From: Pomphorhynchus laevis | Lineage: Eukaryota > Acanthocephala > Palaeacanthocephala > Echinorhynchida > Pomphorhynchidae | Assembly (NCBI GenBank): GCA_012934845.2 | Contig: WNNJ02000054.1 | Coordinates: forward strand, 1 to 64,000 | Direction: 5' to 3' | Length of the DNA: 64,000 bases | Shown: positions 9,328 to 20,727 of the stretch, in pieces | Layout of the letters: every line of letters starts with the position of its first letter | How positions within the stretch are numbered: the first letter of the stretch is position 1 | The notes under the pieces: model-generated | Told to the model about the DNA's origin: nothing | The model's input: only the letters and a program-made list of their open reading frames with translations | Databases searched by the model: none | Program-made: the position numbers and the translations under genes

Positions 9328-12200
9328 TCGATCTCGCTCCTAAGCATACTTTTCGTCTTAGTCTATTCAATACTCGCTCCATTCTTCATAAAGCTGATAT
9401 GCTTCTCGATATCTTCGATCAATTATCTATCGATATTCTCTGCATTACCGAATCCTGGCACACTGACTCCAACGATCTTGCTATTCGTCGTCTATGTCGC
9501 TCTGGTTGTTCTCTAGTTGAATCAGCTCGTCAAATTACATCTCATACATCTACTGCGTCTAACCATGGCGGTATTGTTGCCATTGCTCGTCACCCAATGT
9601 CTTTACGTAAAATTAACGTTAACATCCGTTACACCTCGTTCGAATTACTCATATGCAGATTATCAACGCCTTTCCCTCTGGAACTTGTGATTGTATACCG
9701 TCCAGGTTCAGTTGCCCCATCACGTATCTTCTTTAACGACCTTGCAGATCTAATGTCTCACTGTTCATTGTCTTATACTCCTTCTTTTGTTCTCGGTGAC
9801 TTTAACATTCGTCTTGATCGCCCGTCTGACTCTGACTCTATCACTTTAACTAATCTTTTTTCTGATTTTAACTATAAATTACTTTCAACAAGCCCAACTC
9901 ATATTCTCGGCGGTGCTCTCGACATCATTGCTGTTCCTAACTGCTTCAATGACTATACCTCCTTGTCAATTACTGATCCTGGTTTGTCCGATCATTTCCT
10001 TGTCACTCTTACTCTTACTCGTCCCCATCCTCCTTCTCCGCCTTTACCATTATCTACACCAAGTCGACCCTGGAAGCTTCTCGATATCCCTATTCTCTGC
10101 ACAGCCTTACTCAATTCTTCACTCTTTTCACTTCCTCTTAACTATCTCTCTCCCGATGATCTCTGCATTCTGTTTGATTCTGAACTTACGTCGATCCTCA
10201 ATAACCTTCTACCTAGTCGACTTCGACGTTCCCAGCGCTTGCGCCATGCTCCCTGGTTCGATTCTGACTGTAGTCTTTCTAAGCGTCGACTCCGTCACTC
10301 TTTTCGTATGTATAAACGCTTTCTTAAACGTTCACCCAACTCACTCCCTCCAAATCTTCGTGATTCCTACTTTTCTCAACGCCGTTCACATCTCATTCTT
10401 ATACGTACTAAACGTACTCTCTTTTGGCGAAATCAACTTGAGTCATCTTCCAACTCGAAATCTCATTGGAAAATCTTAAACTCAATTCTTTCACGATCAT
10501 CTACCCCTTGTAATATAAATCCTGATGAATTTTCTTCTTATCTACAAACTAAGCTATCTAATTTACTTTCCCTACTACCCATAGCCCCCTTGTACCCACT
10601 CTTATCTTTAAATACTTCCCTCCCAGAACTATTCCACCTTCTTCCCGTTTCGTCTGATGAAGTTTCTTCGGTTCTGCTGTCATTACCTAATAAAACCTCT
10701 CCTTCTGACCCAATTCCCACTCACTTACTTAAAAATATCTGCACTTTTATCTTACCCTTCCTAACCACATTGTTCAACTCGTCCATCCGTAGCTGTACAT
10801 TTCCTTCCATCTGGAAATGCGCCACTGTTCGTCCTATCATCAAAAAGCAATCTCTCGACTCTTCACTACCATCTTCGTACCGTCCAATCTCACTTCTCCC
10901 AACCCTCTCTAAACTCCTTGAGCGTCTCGTTCTTAAGCAAGTTAATACATATCTCTATTCCTCTAACTTATTTCCTCTCTTCCAAGCCGCTTTTCGCTCT
11001 AATTACTCTACCGAAATTGCATGTCTTAAAGTTTATAACGACTTACTCATATCGCGCGATCATAAATTATGTAGTGTCATAGTTTCTCTTGATCTATCGT
11101 CTGCTTTTGACATCGTCGATCACTCGATTCTTCTCCATCGCCTTCGTCATGATTATGGCTTCTCTTTACCCACTGTATCATGGTTTTCTTCATATCTATC
11201 AAACCGTACATTTCGCGTATATTCTAACTCTTCTCTCTCCCATCCTTCGTCCATTCCGTCCGGTGTTCCGCAAGGCTCCGTATTAGGCCCTATACTTTTC
11301 TCTCTTCTTCTTGGTGATTTGTCTTCGATTTCTCATAAATTTAACTTCCATGTTATGCAATATGCTGATGACATTCTCATCTATGCTCATGCACCTGTTT
11401 ATCGTATTCGCGATCTTAGTGTTTCTGCTTCCGACTGTCTTGTCTCAATTTCCAATCATCTTTCTTCCCTTCGCCTTTCTCTGAATCCTGATAAATCCAA
11501 AATTATGTGGATCCTACCTCGACGCCTCGGCTTCGAACCTCCCTCCGTATCATTAAATTCTACAATTCTTCCTATCGTTGATAATCTCGTTTTCCTAGGC
11601 TTCCATTTTGACAACCGACTTTCACTTAAACCTTTCGTTAGAGATAAAGTACGCTCATCTACCTTGATACTCCGCAACCTCCGTCAAGTTCGTAGATTGA
11701 TCGATTTCCCTTCTTGTATGACTCTCATATCATCTCTCCTTTTTTCTAGACTCGATTATTGTCTTAGTCTATTTTCCAACTCACCTAAATCCACTCTTCT
11801 TCCCCTACAACGCATCGTCAACGCAGCTGTCCGAATTCTCCTCCGTCTTCGTCGTTTTGATCACACATCCTACCATCTTGCTTCTCTCGATTTGCCTACA
11901 ATTTATTGTCGTGTTCAAATTCGTCTTCTTATCGTTGCTTTCCGCCTTGTAACTTTTCATACCCCTTCATTTCTCAACCTTCCTTTTCTTGATAATTCCC
12001 GTCCTGTTTACTGTTCCTTGCGTTCCTGTAATTCCCTTCTTTTACATGTCCCAAACTACTCTACCTCCTTTGGACTCCGCTCCTTCCTGGTGGCTGCTCC
12101 TCTATCGTGGAATCATCTGCCCATTCATATACGCCAATCAACTTCCCTGCAGTGCTTCAAACGACAAATCCGATCCCATCTGAACAATTTAACTGCTTGA
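9291..12200 (+). CDS. LINE-I ORF2: APE endonuclease and reverse transcriptase
   Basis: A 969-residue polyprotein that would nick target DNA and prime cDNA synthesis there. The endonuclease occupies about residues 10-245, with FNTRSI, CITESWH, LGDFNIRLD and LSDHFLVTL. The reverse transcriptase covers about 480-760, with RPISLLPTLSKLLERL, VSLDLSSAFDIVDH, SGVPQGSVLGPILF and the catalytic YADD at 691-694 in VMQYADDILIYAHA. A C-terminal region to 969 matches the CR1/Jockey group. No RNase H is seen. All catalytic motifs are present and no stop interrupts it. The start ATG at 9291 overlaps the end of ORF1, suggesting coupled or re-initiated translation. Confidence 0.9.
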   Translation: MASHLSPLSSSLVDLAPKHTFRLSLFNTRSILHKADMLLDIFDQLSIDILCITESWHTDSNDLAIRRLCRSGCSLVESARQITSHTSTASNHGGIVAIARHPMSLRKINVNIRYTSFELLICRLSTPFPLELVIVYRPGSVAPSRIFFNDLADLMSHCSLSYTPSFVLGDFNIRLDRPSDSDSITLTNLFSDFNYKLLSTSPTHILGGALDIIAVPNCFNDYTSLSITDPGLSDHFLVTLTLTRPHPPSPPLPLSTPSRPWKLLDIPILCTALLNSSLFSLPLNYLSPDDLCILFDSELTSILNNLLPSRLRRSQRLRHAPWFDSDCSLSKRRLRHSFRMYKRFLKRSPNSLPPNLRDSYFSQRRSHLILIRTKRTLFWRNQLESSSNSKSHWKILNSILSRSSTPCNINPDEFSSYLQTKLSNLLSLLPIAPLYPLLSLNTSLPELFHLLPVSSDEVSSVLLSLPNKTSPSDPIPTHLLKNICTFILPFLTTLFNSSIRSCTFPSIWKCATVRPIIKKQSLDSSLPSSYRPISLLPTLSKLLERLVLKQVNTYLYSSNLFPLFQAAFRSNYSTEIACLKVYNDLLISRDHKLCSVIVSLDLSSAFDIVDHSILLHRLRHDYGFSLPTVSWFSSYLSNRTFRVYSNSSLSHPSSIPSGVPQGSVLGPILFSLLLGDLSSISHKFNFHVMQYADDILIYAHAPVYRIRDLSVSASDCLVSISNHLSSLRLSLNPDKSKIMWILPRRLGFEPPSVSLNSTILPIVDNLVFLGFHFDNRLSLKPFVRDKVRSSTLILRNLRQVRRLIDFPSCMTLISSLLFSRLDYCLSLFSNSPKSTLLPLQRIVNAAVRILLRLRRFDHTSYHLASLDLPTIYCRVQIRLLIVAFRLVTFHTPSFLNLPFLDNSRPVYCSLRSCNSLLLHVPNYSTSFGLRSFLVAAPLSWNHLPIHIRQSTSLQCFKRQIRSHLNNLTA

Positions 12201-12281
12201 CTTTCTCATTTTTGTTTGTGGACTTGTAATCGTACAGCTTGTACGCATTTGCCACATTAAATAAATTTGTATTATTATTAA
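12201..12281 (+). promoter_or_regulatory. LINE-I 3' UTR stem-loop and (ATT)n tail
   Basis: A stem CGTACA/TGTACG at about 12231-12245 is followed by GCATTTGCCAC and TTAAATAAA, then (ATT)n. The same block with paired base changes ends the other LINE-I copies (20102, 30959, 40041, 42861; reversed at 28311 and 26007). It is probably the reverse-transcriptase recognition element and carries the poly(A) signal. Confidence 0.8.
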
Positions 12282-12776
12282 AATTATGCACCAAAATATA
12301 CAAATATTAAATTTAAAGTATACAAATCAACAAAATATTATTAAACATTTATTTAAACTATTAAGCGAGACATTTTAATGGATCATAAACAATATGTTTA
12401 ACTATCAGTTCCTCTTGATTACCTCGAATCCTAATTCTGACACATCGTCTGTTATTTATTAGTCATATCATAAAAATGATTTTTATTTTAAATTTAATTT
12501 TTTATGTTAATTTGATATAAAAATAAATTGTATCAAATCTTATATAATTATTTATTATTTATCTTTATTTTTATTTATACATCGTATAAAATACGTAGAC
12601 TCAGTTATCTGATTAGTGGGTAATGGTGATAATAAATTATATAACCATTACACCATCGTTAAAAATACGTATAAATCACCATCGTATAAAATACGTAGAC
12701 TCAGTTATCTGATATGATTAGTGGGTAATTGTGATAAATTATACCCAAATAAGTCTATAATCGGCATATATATGTA
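12282..12776. repeat. AT-rich spacer with a 60-base direct duplication
   Basis: Two copies of about 60 bases, starting ATCGTATAAAATACGTAGAC at 12581 and 12681, both run through TCAGTTATCTGAT and TAGTGGGTAAT. They are nearly identical and separated by about 40 bases. Otherwise the stretch is low-complexity A/T and I see no gene. Confidence 0.75.
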
Positions 12777-13245
12777 CTAAAAGCAATTATAATAATAATT
12801 ATTATAACAAACAGAAGCAAATGAGCTACAAGCTCGTGTGATAGCATCACTAGATATACTACTAGAGATATCAAGGCACTTTAGTGCATTCCACCCGTTA
12901 ATTACCCTGGTTGCAAATCGATAGTGAACAGGAATTCTTGTAGTTGGCTTTATTAATTTCCACACATGACCACGAGTTTCTCGTTATCATTCACGGATAG
13001 TAAGCTGGAGAGACCACCAAAGCCATCGAAAACAATTTTGACTGCAGTTGATAAATCAATGGCCGATCTGCGATATTTCAATGTGCCGACACGTAGAGAT
13101 GTCAAACGTTCAGCATATCTCAAATTGGAGAAATTCGGAATCATTCGTGACCCTTTATGTAACAAGTTCTCAATGTCACGGGATTCCGTTAAAGTCTGTG
13201 GATAAGTTACAGGTAAACCGTATTCAAGGATGGGAAGAATAATAC
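12777..13245 (-). pseudogene. Old LINE-II copy, 3' segment (ORF2 C-terminus)
   Basis: Minus-strand frames read PILEYGLPVTYPQ, then NLRYAERLTSLRVGTLKYRR and FATRVINGWNAL. They match the ORF2 C-terminus of the intact LINE-II (43927-46917), where the same places read SYPDRLKALRLETV and FDRRVVSLWNRL. This is the 3' end of the copy whose other parts are at 17486-19395, 20153-20578 and 24547-24915, cut off by the LINE-II inserted at 13246-17485. Confidence 0.75.
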
Positions 13246-13398
13246 ACGTTAAAAAAGTCTTTGTTATTAAAACTCTTACATTTGAGATAAAATAACATAC
13301 ATTTAGAATCGCGTTACAACGATTTTAACGATTTTTACAACGATTAATACGAATTTCAACAATTGCAATAATTTCGATACTTTTAATACACGACTAAT

Positions 13399-14541
13399 AT
13401 GGGCAAAAAGAAGCGTGTGCAGTCATCAGTCGAAGTCTTGAACTACGAATCAAATCAAGTACAGTGTTCCAAACCAGGATGTGATATTTGGACATCAGTA
13501 ACCGGTACAACTAATAAACTTATCGATCTCAAGATGAAAACATTCCTATGCGGCTACTGTGCGTCAGCTGAACTGGACTCACTTCGTGCCTTGAATCAAA
13601 AAACTCAAAACAGCCAAGCCTGCACACATAAAAATTATTCCAATAAAGATACACCTATCTCGCTAATACAACATAATGACGGTAATGATACTAGGCAGCA
13701 ATCAACTATAAGCATTGATGACAATGATATTTTATTGTCTAACATTTTTGAGTCGTCGGCGGTAATTAATCAGTGTAAATTGAATGATATGGGAAAGTGT
13801 GCAGAAGATAAAACCGACGAGGGAAATTATGTAGAAGAAATTCTACCGAGGACACCTAAAGATAACCAGCTTTTACAATTTCCGGTGGATGTTTCAGCAT
13901 CAGTTGTCAAGTCGGTATCAATAGGACTCTAACCAGAGTCCAGTGCTCAAAGTGGGGATGACATCATATCTAGGTCATTTATAGAGAGCAACGAGCGAAA
14001 TTGTAAAGATGATAGTACTAATAGTCGATACACCTCCCTAGACAAACCCGTTAAAGTGAACTATCGTAATACAAATGTCCATTTAGATGGGTCCCGAAAG
14101 CGACCGTTGATTCCACGAGATAGAGCTATAATAATGGCCAATATTGTTGAGTCGTCAGCAATAAACAATCAACATAGGTTGAATGATGACCTCGATAAAG
14201 TTAGGTCCATATTGGGACGTGTATTATCTGATTGTGATTCGCAATTTATAACATCTTTGAAAGTAGTCTCCCTCTTTCGCATAGGCAAATCTGATGATAC
14301 AAATGCGAAACCTCGCTTATTAAAAATAGTATTCAGTCAGTGACAAAGAGTACTATAATGTTTTATTAAGAAAATCTTATAGACTTAGTGGTACTAATAT
14401 TAGATTACTTAGAGACTTAGACCCGTCAGATAGAGAAAAGTTAAAGCTGGCTAAGATTGAACTTCATAAAAGACTCAACAGTGGGGAGCGAAATCTTAGG
14501 ATTCAAAATTTTCAAGTAGTGCGACGCCGCCCTCGTGTGTT
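13399..14541 (+). pseudogene. LINE-II ORF1 remnant
   Basis: The 5' part (13399-13932, 177 residues) carries the ORF1 zinc finger at C23, C28, W31, C51 and C54, with exactly the spacing of the intact copies. A stop at 13930 and further breaks follow. A second open stretch (14056-14343) has the shared C-terminal domain, with RDRAIIMANIVESS and LFRIGK. The last part, FQVVRRRPRVFW in another frame near 14510-14545, closes the domain. It is non-functional. Confidence 0.8.
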
Positions 14542-17404
14542 TTGGACAATGTTACCCTCACACGAAAATTTTTTACATGCATTCGACTTCTCGAGCTGCG
14601 TCGCACCTATCAAAGGAATAACGAAAGTCCATATGTAACCAATATACCAGATATTTATTGTGAAAAAATTATAAATGTGTTATATTCTAATGTTCAAAGT
14701 ATCCTCCCAAAAATGGTAGAGGTTTCGCTACTTCCTGAAGAAAGTAATGCTAGTATCCTGGCATTCAGTGAATCTTGGTTGAATTCTAACATTAATGACT
14801 CAGAAATTGCAATTCCCGGTTACAGCTCATACCGTTGAGATCGTGTTAATGTCAGAGGTGGCGGTGTAGTCATATACGCGCGAGATAGTATTACATCCAG
14901 TGTCCTATATCACGATAATGAGGAGATTAGTTACCAATCCCTATGGTGTCGTTTCGAAAGCCCTGATTCCTCTGTTGTCATTGGACTTGTGTACAGAAGT
15001 CCTATGGCATCCACCAAACGCCTCCGGAAAGATTTAGAACGGTTTGCCTCTTACGAAAACTTAATCTTACTTGGGGACTTTAATATGCCACGTATAGACT
15101 GGTCTACTTATTCCCGTTTAAGCGGATGTGATCGGGAATCTTCTGAACTACTCGATTTATTAAACAAGCTGAATTACTTTCAGTACGTAAATCAAGACAC
15201 TCGTTTCAGAGGCTCTTCTAGAAGTCTATTAGATTTATGTTTGTCTAACCATGATCTACCGATAAATATTGACTACATACAAGCTATAGGGAATAGTGAC
15301 CATTGCAGTATGTTAATTCGCTTTCCGTTCGTTCTGTCTTCCATAAACACTTGTCACATAGAGCTTAACGTTTTCAAGGCCGATTATAGCGCAATCGGTA
15401 GGCACCTTGATCGCGTTGTTTGGCTTGACCCATTTGTGGTCGGATTGGAATGTGCATGGACGTTTTTTCGAGATACTCTTGCTTCACTTCTAGACAGATA
15501 TGCGCCTGTACGTGCTTCACGCTCCCGTAAATACAATAAGCCGTGGTTTGAAGTAGAGTTAGGAAATCTTCTTAAGGAGTGTAAGATCCTTTATCGTCGA
15601 TATCGTCAATCTAAAGGAGAATATCAATTATATCGAAACGCAAGAAACAGATTTACGGCACTTCAAAGATCTAAGAAACTCTACTTTGAAAAATCACTCG
15701 TTCATAATATCAAGTATGAGCCAAGTTTATTTTTCAAATATTGTGCATCCAAAAATCGATCGAGATGCAAATGTTTCCGTTACGTGTGAAAAATAAAGTA
15801 GTTGTCGACGATTATATGGTCGCTAATACATTTGTAGAGACATTCTTTCCTAGAATAGATGAAACAGTTACTCTACACGGCACTTTTCATCATAATAATA
15901 AATAATCTAACTTGACGTCACATATTTCTATCGCTCATGTATATGAGCAACTTCGACGATTAAAACGGTGTCATTCTGCTGCCCCTGACGGATTGCAATC
16001 AATCCTACTTAGAGAATTAGCATCCCACATTTGCGGTCCACTACATCAAATATTCATATTTTCCTTATGCAAATCAAAGATTTCCCTCGACTGGCTAAAA
16101 TCGATAGTTTGTCCTGTATATAAAAAAGGTGAGAGGTCATGCGCCAGTAATTTTAGACAAGTTAGTTTGACATGTATTTGCTGTAATGTACCAGAGCGTT
16201 TGATTTCGTTCCACATCAACAGCCATGTTTCGATAAATAACCTTTTACATCCTGCCCAACATGGATTCCGTTCGAGTAGATCAACATGTTCAAATCTTCT
16301 AATTGCTAGAGATGATTGGTCCAGTGCTTTTGATGCAGGTGTCGACACCGACTTGGTATTCGTGGACTTCTCGCGTGCTTTCGTTACAATTAATCATAAT
16401 ATACTTATTGCCAAACTTATAGAACTTCACTTTGATTCTGTAATTGTTAATTGGATTCGTGCGTATTTATTAGATAGAATTGCAGAGTCAAAGTGGGACT
16501 TTGTCAGATTGGACTTCTATATGTAGTGGTGTACCACAAGGATCGATTTTAGGACCAATTTTATTTAATATATATTAACGAACTCCCATCATTACTGCTG
16601 TCAAAAACGTTGTTGTACGCCGATGATCTTAAGGTCTATCGCTGTGTTGTTAATGACCTTGACCGACAAATCTTACAGTCTGATATCGATACATTGACGT
16701 ATTGGTCAGCTGAGAACTGTTTAAGTATTAATGTGACAAAATGTGCATACATGCACATAGGGAATAAGTTTTCGACAACCAGCTACTCAATTAACTTACA
16801 ACCAATTCCTATGGTTCGTCAATATAGAGACTTGGGCGTCGTCGTTTCGGATGATCTAGGCACTAGGAAAAATACGGAGCAAATATGTGCTTGAGCAACT
16901 CGAATTTCCGGTATGATTTCCAGATGTTTTAGTAAATTAGAAATTGAGTCATTTAAACTGTTATTCACTACTCTGTTCAAGTGTTCTTAACTATTGTTCT
17001 TCAGCATTATACCCAGTTAACAAACCGGAAGAGTTTCGTATTGAACAGGTATTGTGACGTTCTTCTAAACGGTAGCGGGCCTTCATAACCTTACTTATGA
17101 GGAACGGTTAAGTCGCCTTAATATGCCTTCGTTATCTTCACTTCGAGCACTAAATGACCTGGTTGTAGTGTGGCGGGCGATGAGCAATCCTGATAATCCC
17201 GTTAGAAGTCTATTTCGTATGCGAAATGACTCAAGATTACGTGATCATCAACTTATGTTACAACGTAAACACTGGTGTAAAAAAAGAAACATTAATTTTG
17301 CCGTGCGTGTCATTCCAGCTTGGAACAGTTTACCGACGGTAGTGGTGAAGCAAACCAGCAGACGTGGATTTGTATCCATTTTGAAGAAACTGACTAATTT
17401 TTAA
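14542..17404 (+). pseudogene. LINE-II ORF2 remnant (endonuclease, reverse transcriptase)
   Basis: Fragments in several frames span ORF2. The endonuclease shows VLYSNVQSILPK, AFSESWLNS, LGDFNMPRIDW and NSDHCSML (14680-15350). The linker runs to about 15789. The reverse transcriptase shows QHGFRSSRSTCSNL, VFVDFSRAF, SGVPQGSIL in a shifted frame, and LLYADDLKVYRCV at 16610-16650. The C-terminal block is at 17123-17404. Roughly eight frame changes or stops make it inactive. Confidence 0.85.
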
Positions 17405-17485
17405 TTACTTTGTTGTTAGTTTCCTTTTTATATTTTAAATTGTGAAGGTGTCTATTGAGCTACGCTCGCTGACATTCTAGTAATA

Positions 17486-19395
17486 ATAAGAGCAAAATAG
17501 TTGCTTGAACATTGATGGACTTATCCGATCAAAAGACTTGAAAAACATCCATAAAACACGATAGCCTCGATTACAAATATATCTAGTGTGGACATTAGTT
17601 TTTAAGCTACTGGTCATCATCACATCAAGATCTTTGAATTCACCCACTTGGCCTATCTGAATCGAACCTATCTGATACGATGAGTTTAGTGAAGAACCAA
17701 TGGACATATGCGCACATTTAGAGGGGTTAACCCTCAAACCATTTTCCGCTGACCATTTTTCTAGACATGTCAGATCATCTTGAAGGATCTTAATATCCCT
17801 TCCGTCTCTAATACGCCGCCATATATTAACACTGTCAGCATACATTACGACATCAGAACGAATAACAGATGGGAGATCATTGATATAGACAATGAAAAGA
17901 AGTGGGGAGATAACAGCACCCTGTGGAACGCCACAATGAATAACGAATGAGGTGGACATCTGCACCTACACGTACTTTGAAAGAGCGTGAACTTAAGTAA
18001 TTTGCAATCCAGGCGACATACATAGGACAAACACTAAGTGACCTCAATTTGTGAATGAGTCGATCATGCGGGACTGAATCAAAAGCATGAGAGAAATCTA
18101 CAAAAAGTACATCAGATTGAACTCGTTCATCTAATGAAGACTGCCATGCGTTGGAAGAAACCAAAAGATTACTTATTGTTGATCTATTTGGTCTGAAACC
18201 GTGTTGTGAGTCAGTGAGTTTACCGTTGCTTTCCAAATCAGATGTTTTTTATTATTAGCTTTTCAAGCGACTTACACATAATACATGTCAAGGCTATTGG
18301 GCGATAATTCTTACACACTTGTCGATCTCCCAATTTATACACTGAAACTACAATGGACTCCTTCCAACGCGAAGGAATTCGAGATTTGAGAATAGAAAAC
18401 TGAAACATACGGAAAAAATATGAATATATTTGAGCAACTTTATTCAAAAGAATTGAGGGAAGTCCGTCTGGACCGGCAGCGATGTTCGGCTTTAATTTAC
18501 AAAAGCTTTTAAACATCTTCAGCACAAAACGACAGATTAGATAGGTCGAATGCATCTGAACCCTTTTCTGATTCAGAACTACACAATGTCCGCGAAGAGC
18601 AAAACATCGATGAGAACTTTTGGGCAAATAAGTTTGCCATGACACTTTTGCACGTGACCTCGCCTTGAGAATCATCCCTTAACGATACTAGTGGAATATT
18701 CGAGCCCCTGATTTTGCGAATGTAAGAGAATAGAGCCTTGCCATCCATAGAACTCAGCTTCTCCTCAAACTGACGACGCTTCATCCTCTTGAGAGCGGTA
18801 AATCTATTCCTAATTTGTTTGAAAGACTCATAAGATTGTTGTCCACAACGAAATGAAATCCACGCATGTTTACGTGCGCGTGAGTGATACCGGAGAAGCC
18901 CATCAAACCAAGGACAAACTTCCCTATGTGTTTTAAACTTGGGAGAATGCAATATCAGTAAGTTATAAAGTGTGCTCTCAAAAGCATACCAAGCCTCGTC
19001 TATTCCGCATTTATACGGATCTGGCCATCTAACCAGATTCAATTTGTAGATAATTGCGTCGAAATCAGCCTTCCATAAGTTCAGAGGCTTACCCTGTATG
19101 GGACTGACCAACGTTACATTGCTTGCGCATTTAAATGAAAAGGACAGTACGCAATGATCGCTAATCCCCAGTCCAGAAAGATAATCTATGTGAGTAATAT
19201 CAGACTTAAACGAAGGCAAGACCACGTCTAGCTGGGCAGACGACTATCTAGTGAAACGGGTTGCCTCACGTGCATGCTGATGCAGATCACTGTTGTGTAG
19301 AACACTCAATAAAACCGAGTCCGATGCAATGTGACTGGGAGATGAAAACGAGTCCCAATCTATTGAGGGAATATTCAGATCTCCAAAGATTAGAG
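17486..19395 (-). pseudogene. Old LINE-II copy, middle segment (ORF2 RT and end of endonuclease)
   Basis: Minus-strand frames hold the reverse transcriptase: DSQHGFRPNRSTISNLLVSS, LFVDFSHAFDSVPHDRL, CGVPQGAVISPLLF and VMYADSVNIW, where the YADD box reads YADS. Upstream are the linker and the end of the endonuclease, GISDHCVLSF (near 19160) and GDLNIPSIDWDSF (near 19370). About four frame breaks are seen. It is cut at 19395 by a LINE-I fragment. Confidence 0.8.
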
Positions 19396-20152
19396 AACCT
19401 CCTTCCGTATCATTAAATTCTACAATTCTTCCTATCGTTGATAATATCGTTTTCCTAGGCTTTCATTTCGACAACCGACTTTCACTTAAACCTTTCGTTA
19501 GTGATAAAGTACGCTCATCTACCTTGATACTCCGGAATCTCCGTCAAGTTCGTAGATTGATCGATTTCCCTTCTTGTATGACTCTCATATCTTCTCTTCT
19601 TTTCTCAAGACTTGATTACTGTCTTAGTCTATTTTCCAACTCACCTAAATCCACTTTTCTTCCTTTACAACGCATCATCAACGCTGCCGTCCGAGTTCTT
19701 CGTCTTCGTCGTTTTGATCATACATCCCACTATCTTGTTTCTCTTGATTGGTCTACCATTTATTGTCGTGTTCAAATTCGTCTTCTTATCATTGCTTTTC
19801 GCCTTATAACTTCTCATACCCCTTCATTTCTCAACCTTCCTTTTCTCGACAATTCTCGTACTGTGTATTGTGCTCTGCGTTTCCGTAATTCCCTTCTTTT
19901 ACATGCCCTAAACTACTCTACCTCCTTTGGACTCCGCTCCTTCCTGGTGGCTGCTCCTCTATCGTGGAATCAACTGCCTATTCATATCCGCCAATCAACA
20001 TCTATGCCGTGCTTCAAACGCCAAATCCAATTCCATTTAAACAATTAACTAATTATCTGTGACTTTTGATGTTCTTTTTTTGTTTGTTAGTGGTCATGTA
20101 AGCGTGCATTTTGCACGCATTTGCCACGTTAAATAAATTATTGTATTATTAT
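19396..20152 (+). mobile_element. LINE-I 3' fragment inserted in the old LINE-II
   Basis: A 5'-truncated plus-strand LINE-I copy of about 757 bases. It begins in ORF2 after the YADD box, close to the sequence at 11540-12200, keeps a 174-residue open stretch (19524-20048, LRRFDHTSHYLVSLDW), and ends with the 3' stem GCGTGCA/TGCACGC at 20102-20118 and an (ATT)n tail. Some endonuclease sequence of the host LINE is missing at the junction, suggesting a small target deletion. No clear target-site duplication was seen. Confidence 0.85.
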
Positions 20153-20583
20153 TACATCAATACCTAAACTACAATATAGCAATACACCCCTTCCCCTTCG
20201 ACCAGATCGATCACAACGAAACAGGTTATATCCATCTATGGATAATAAGCTGTCAGGAACAAGGTCAGAGAGCCAAGATTCACTAAGGGCAATGATATTT
20301 GGATGATGAGAAGTAGTTATGACCTTCAATTCATCCATCTTATTGAGAACGCTTCGAACGTTTGAATATATAATTTTGAGACATTTGTTGTTTTTACGAT
20401 ATAGCGCATTGGGTCTTATCTTACAATTCTCAGAAAAAGTTTTCATAGCGGGGGCCATCTCAACTGTGGACGACGCCGAACTACCCGAAAATTTACAATA
20501 TGCAGATCAGTTTCTCCAGATTCTATCCGAGCATTTAGCTCGGTTCGAGCAAAACGCCAGAGACAACGCTCAGCGAAAGACAT
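20153..20583 (-). pseudogene. Old LINE-II copy, segment with ORF2 start and ORF1 end
   Basis: The minus strand encodes the N-terminal endonuclease (20138-20458): KIIYSNVRSVLNKMDELKV and IIALSESWLSD. Before it comes the tail of ORF1, HIVNFRVVRRRPQLRWPPL, at about 20460-20520. The order agrees with the intact LINE-II. The segment ends at the 5-base target duplication of the Gypsy element (20579-20583). Confidence 0.8.
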
Positions 20584-20722
20584 TGTGATGAAAATTACCT
20601 TACCATTTATATTGTAAATCTTAACCCTTAATGTTAACTATTTACACTTACTGATTTACCACTTTGTTTTGTAGATATTACTCAATAAAGCTTTTTTTAC
20701 AAGCGTATCTGTTTACACTACA
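20584..20722 (+). repeat. Gypsy 5' LTR
   Basis: 139 bases, TG...CA ends, with AATAAA near its end as a likely poly(A) signal. It is very short for an LTR. The matching copy is at 24404-24541. Confidence 0.95.
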
Positions 20723-20727
20723 ATTTA

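Larger units (their letters stand above)
7813..12281 (+). mobile_element. LINE-I, intact-looking full-length CR1-like element
   Basis: A complete non-LTR retrotransposon. It has a 5' tandem array (7813-7952), a short leader, ORF1 (8002-9327), ORF2 with endonuclease and reverse transcriptase (9291-12200), and a 3' UTR with a stem-loop (12231-12245). It ends in an (ATT)n tail near 12281. Both frames are uninterrupted and the catalytic motifs are present, so it may be mobile or was until recently. Target-site duplications were not resolved. Fragments of the same group lie at 19396, 25985, 28285, 30890, 39075, 40362 and 41895. Confidence 0.9.
13246..17485 (+). mobile_element. LINE-II copy, full length but decayed, inserted in an older LINE-II
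   Basis: A plus-strand element with a 5' UTR of about 150 bases, ORF1 and ORF2 remnants, and a 3' end at a short TAATAATAA tail. It lies inside a minus-strand LINE-II copy, which resumes on both sides. Short AATAATA-containing sequence flanks both ends, which could be target-site duplication or shared target. The element has about ten stops and frameshifts. Confidence 0.8.
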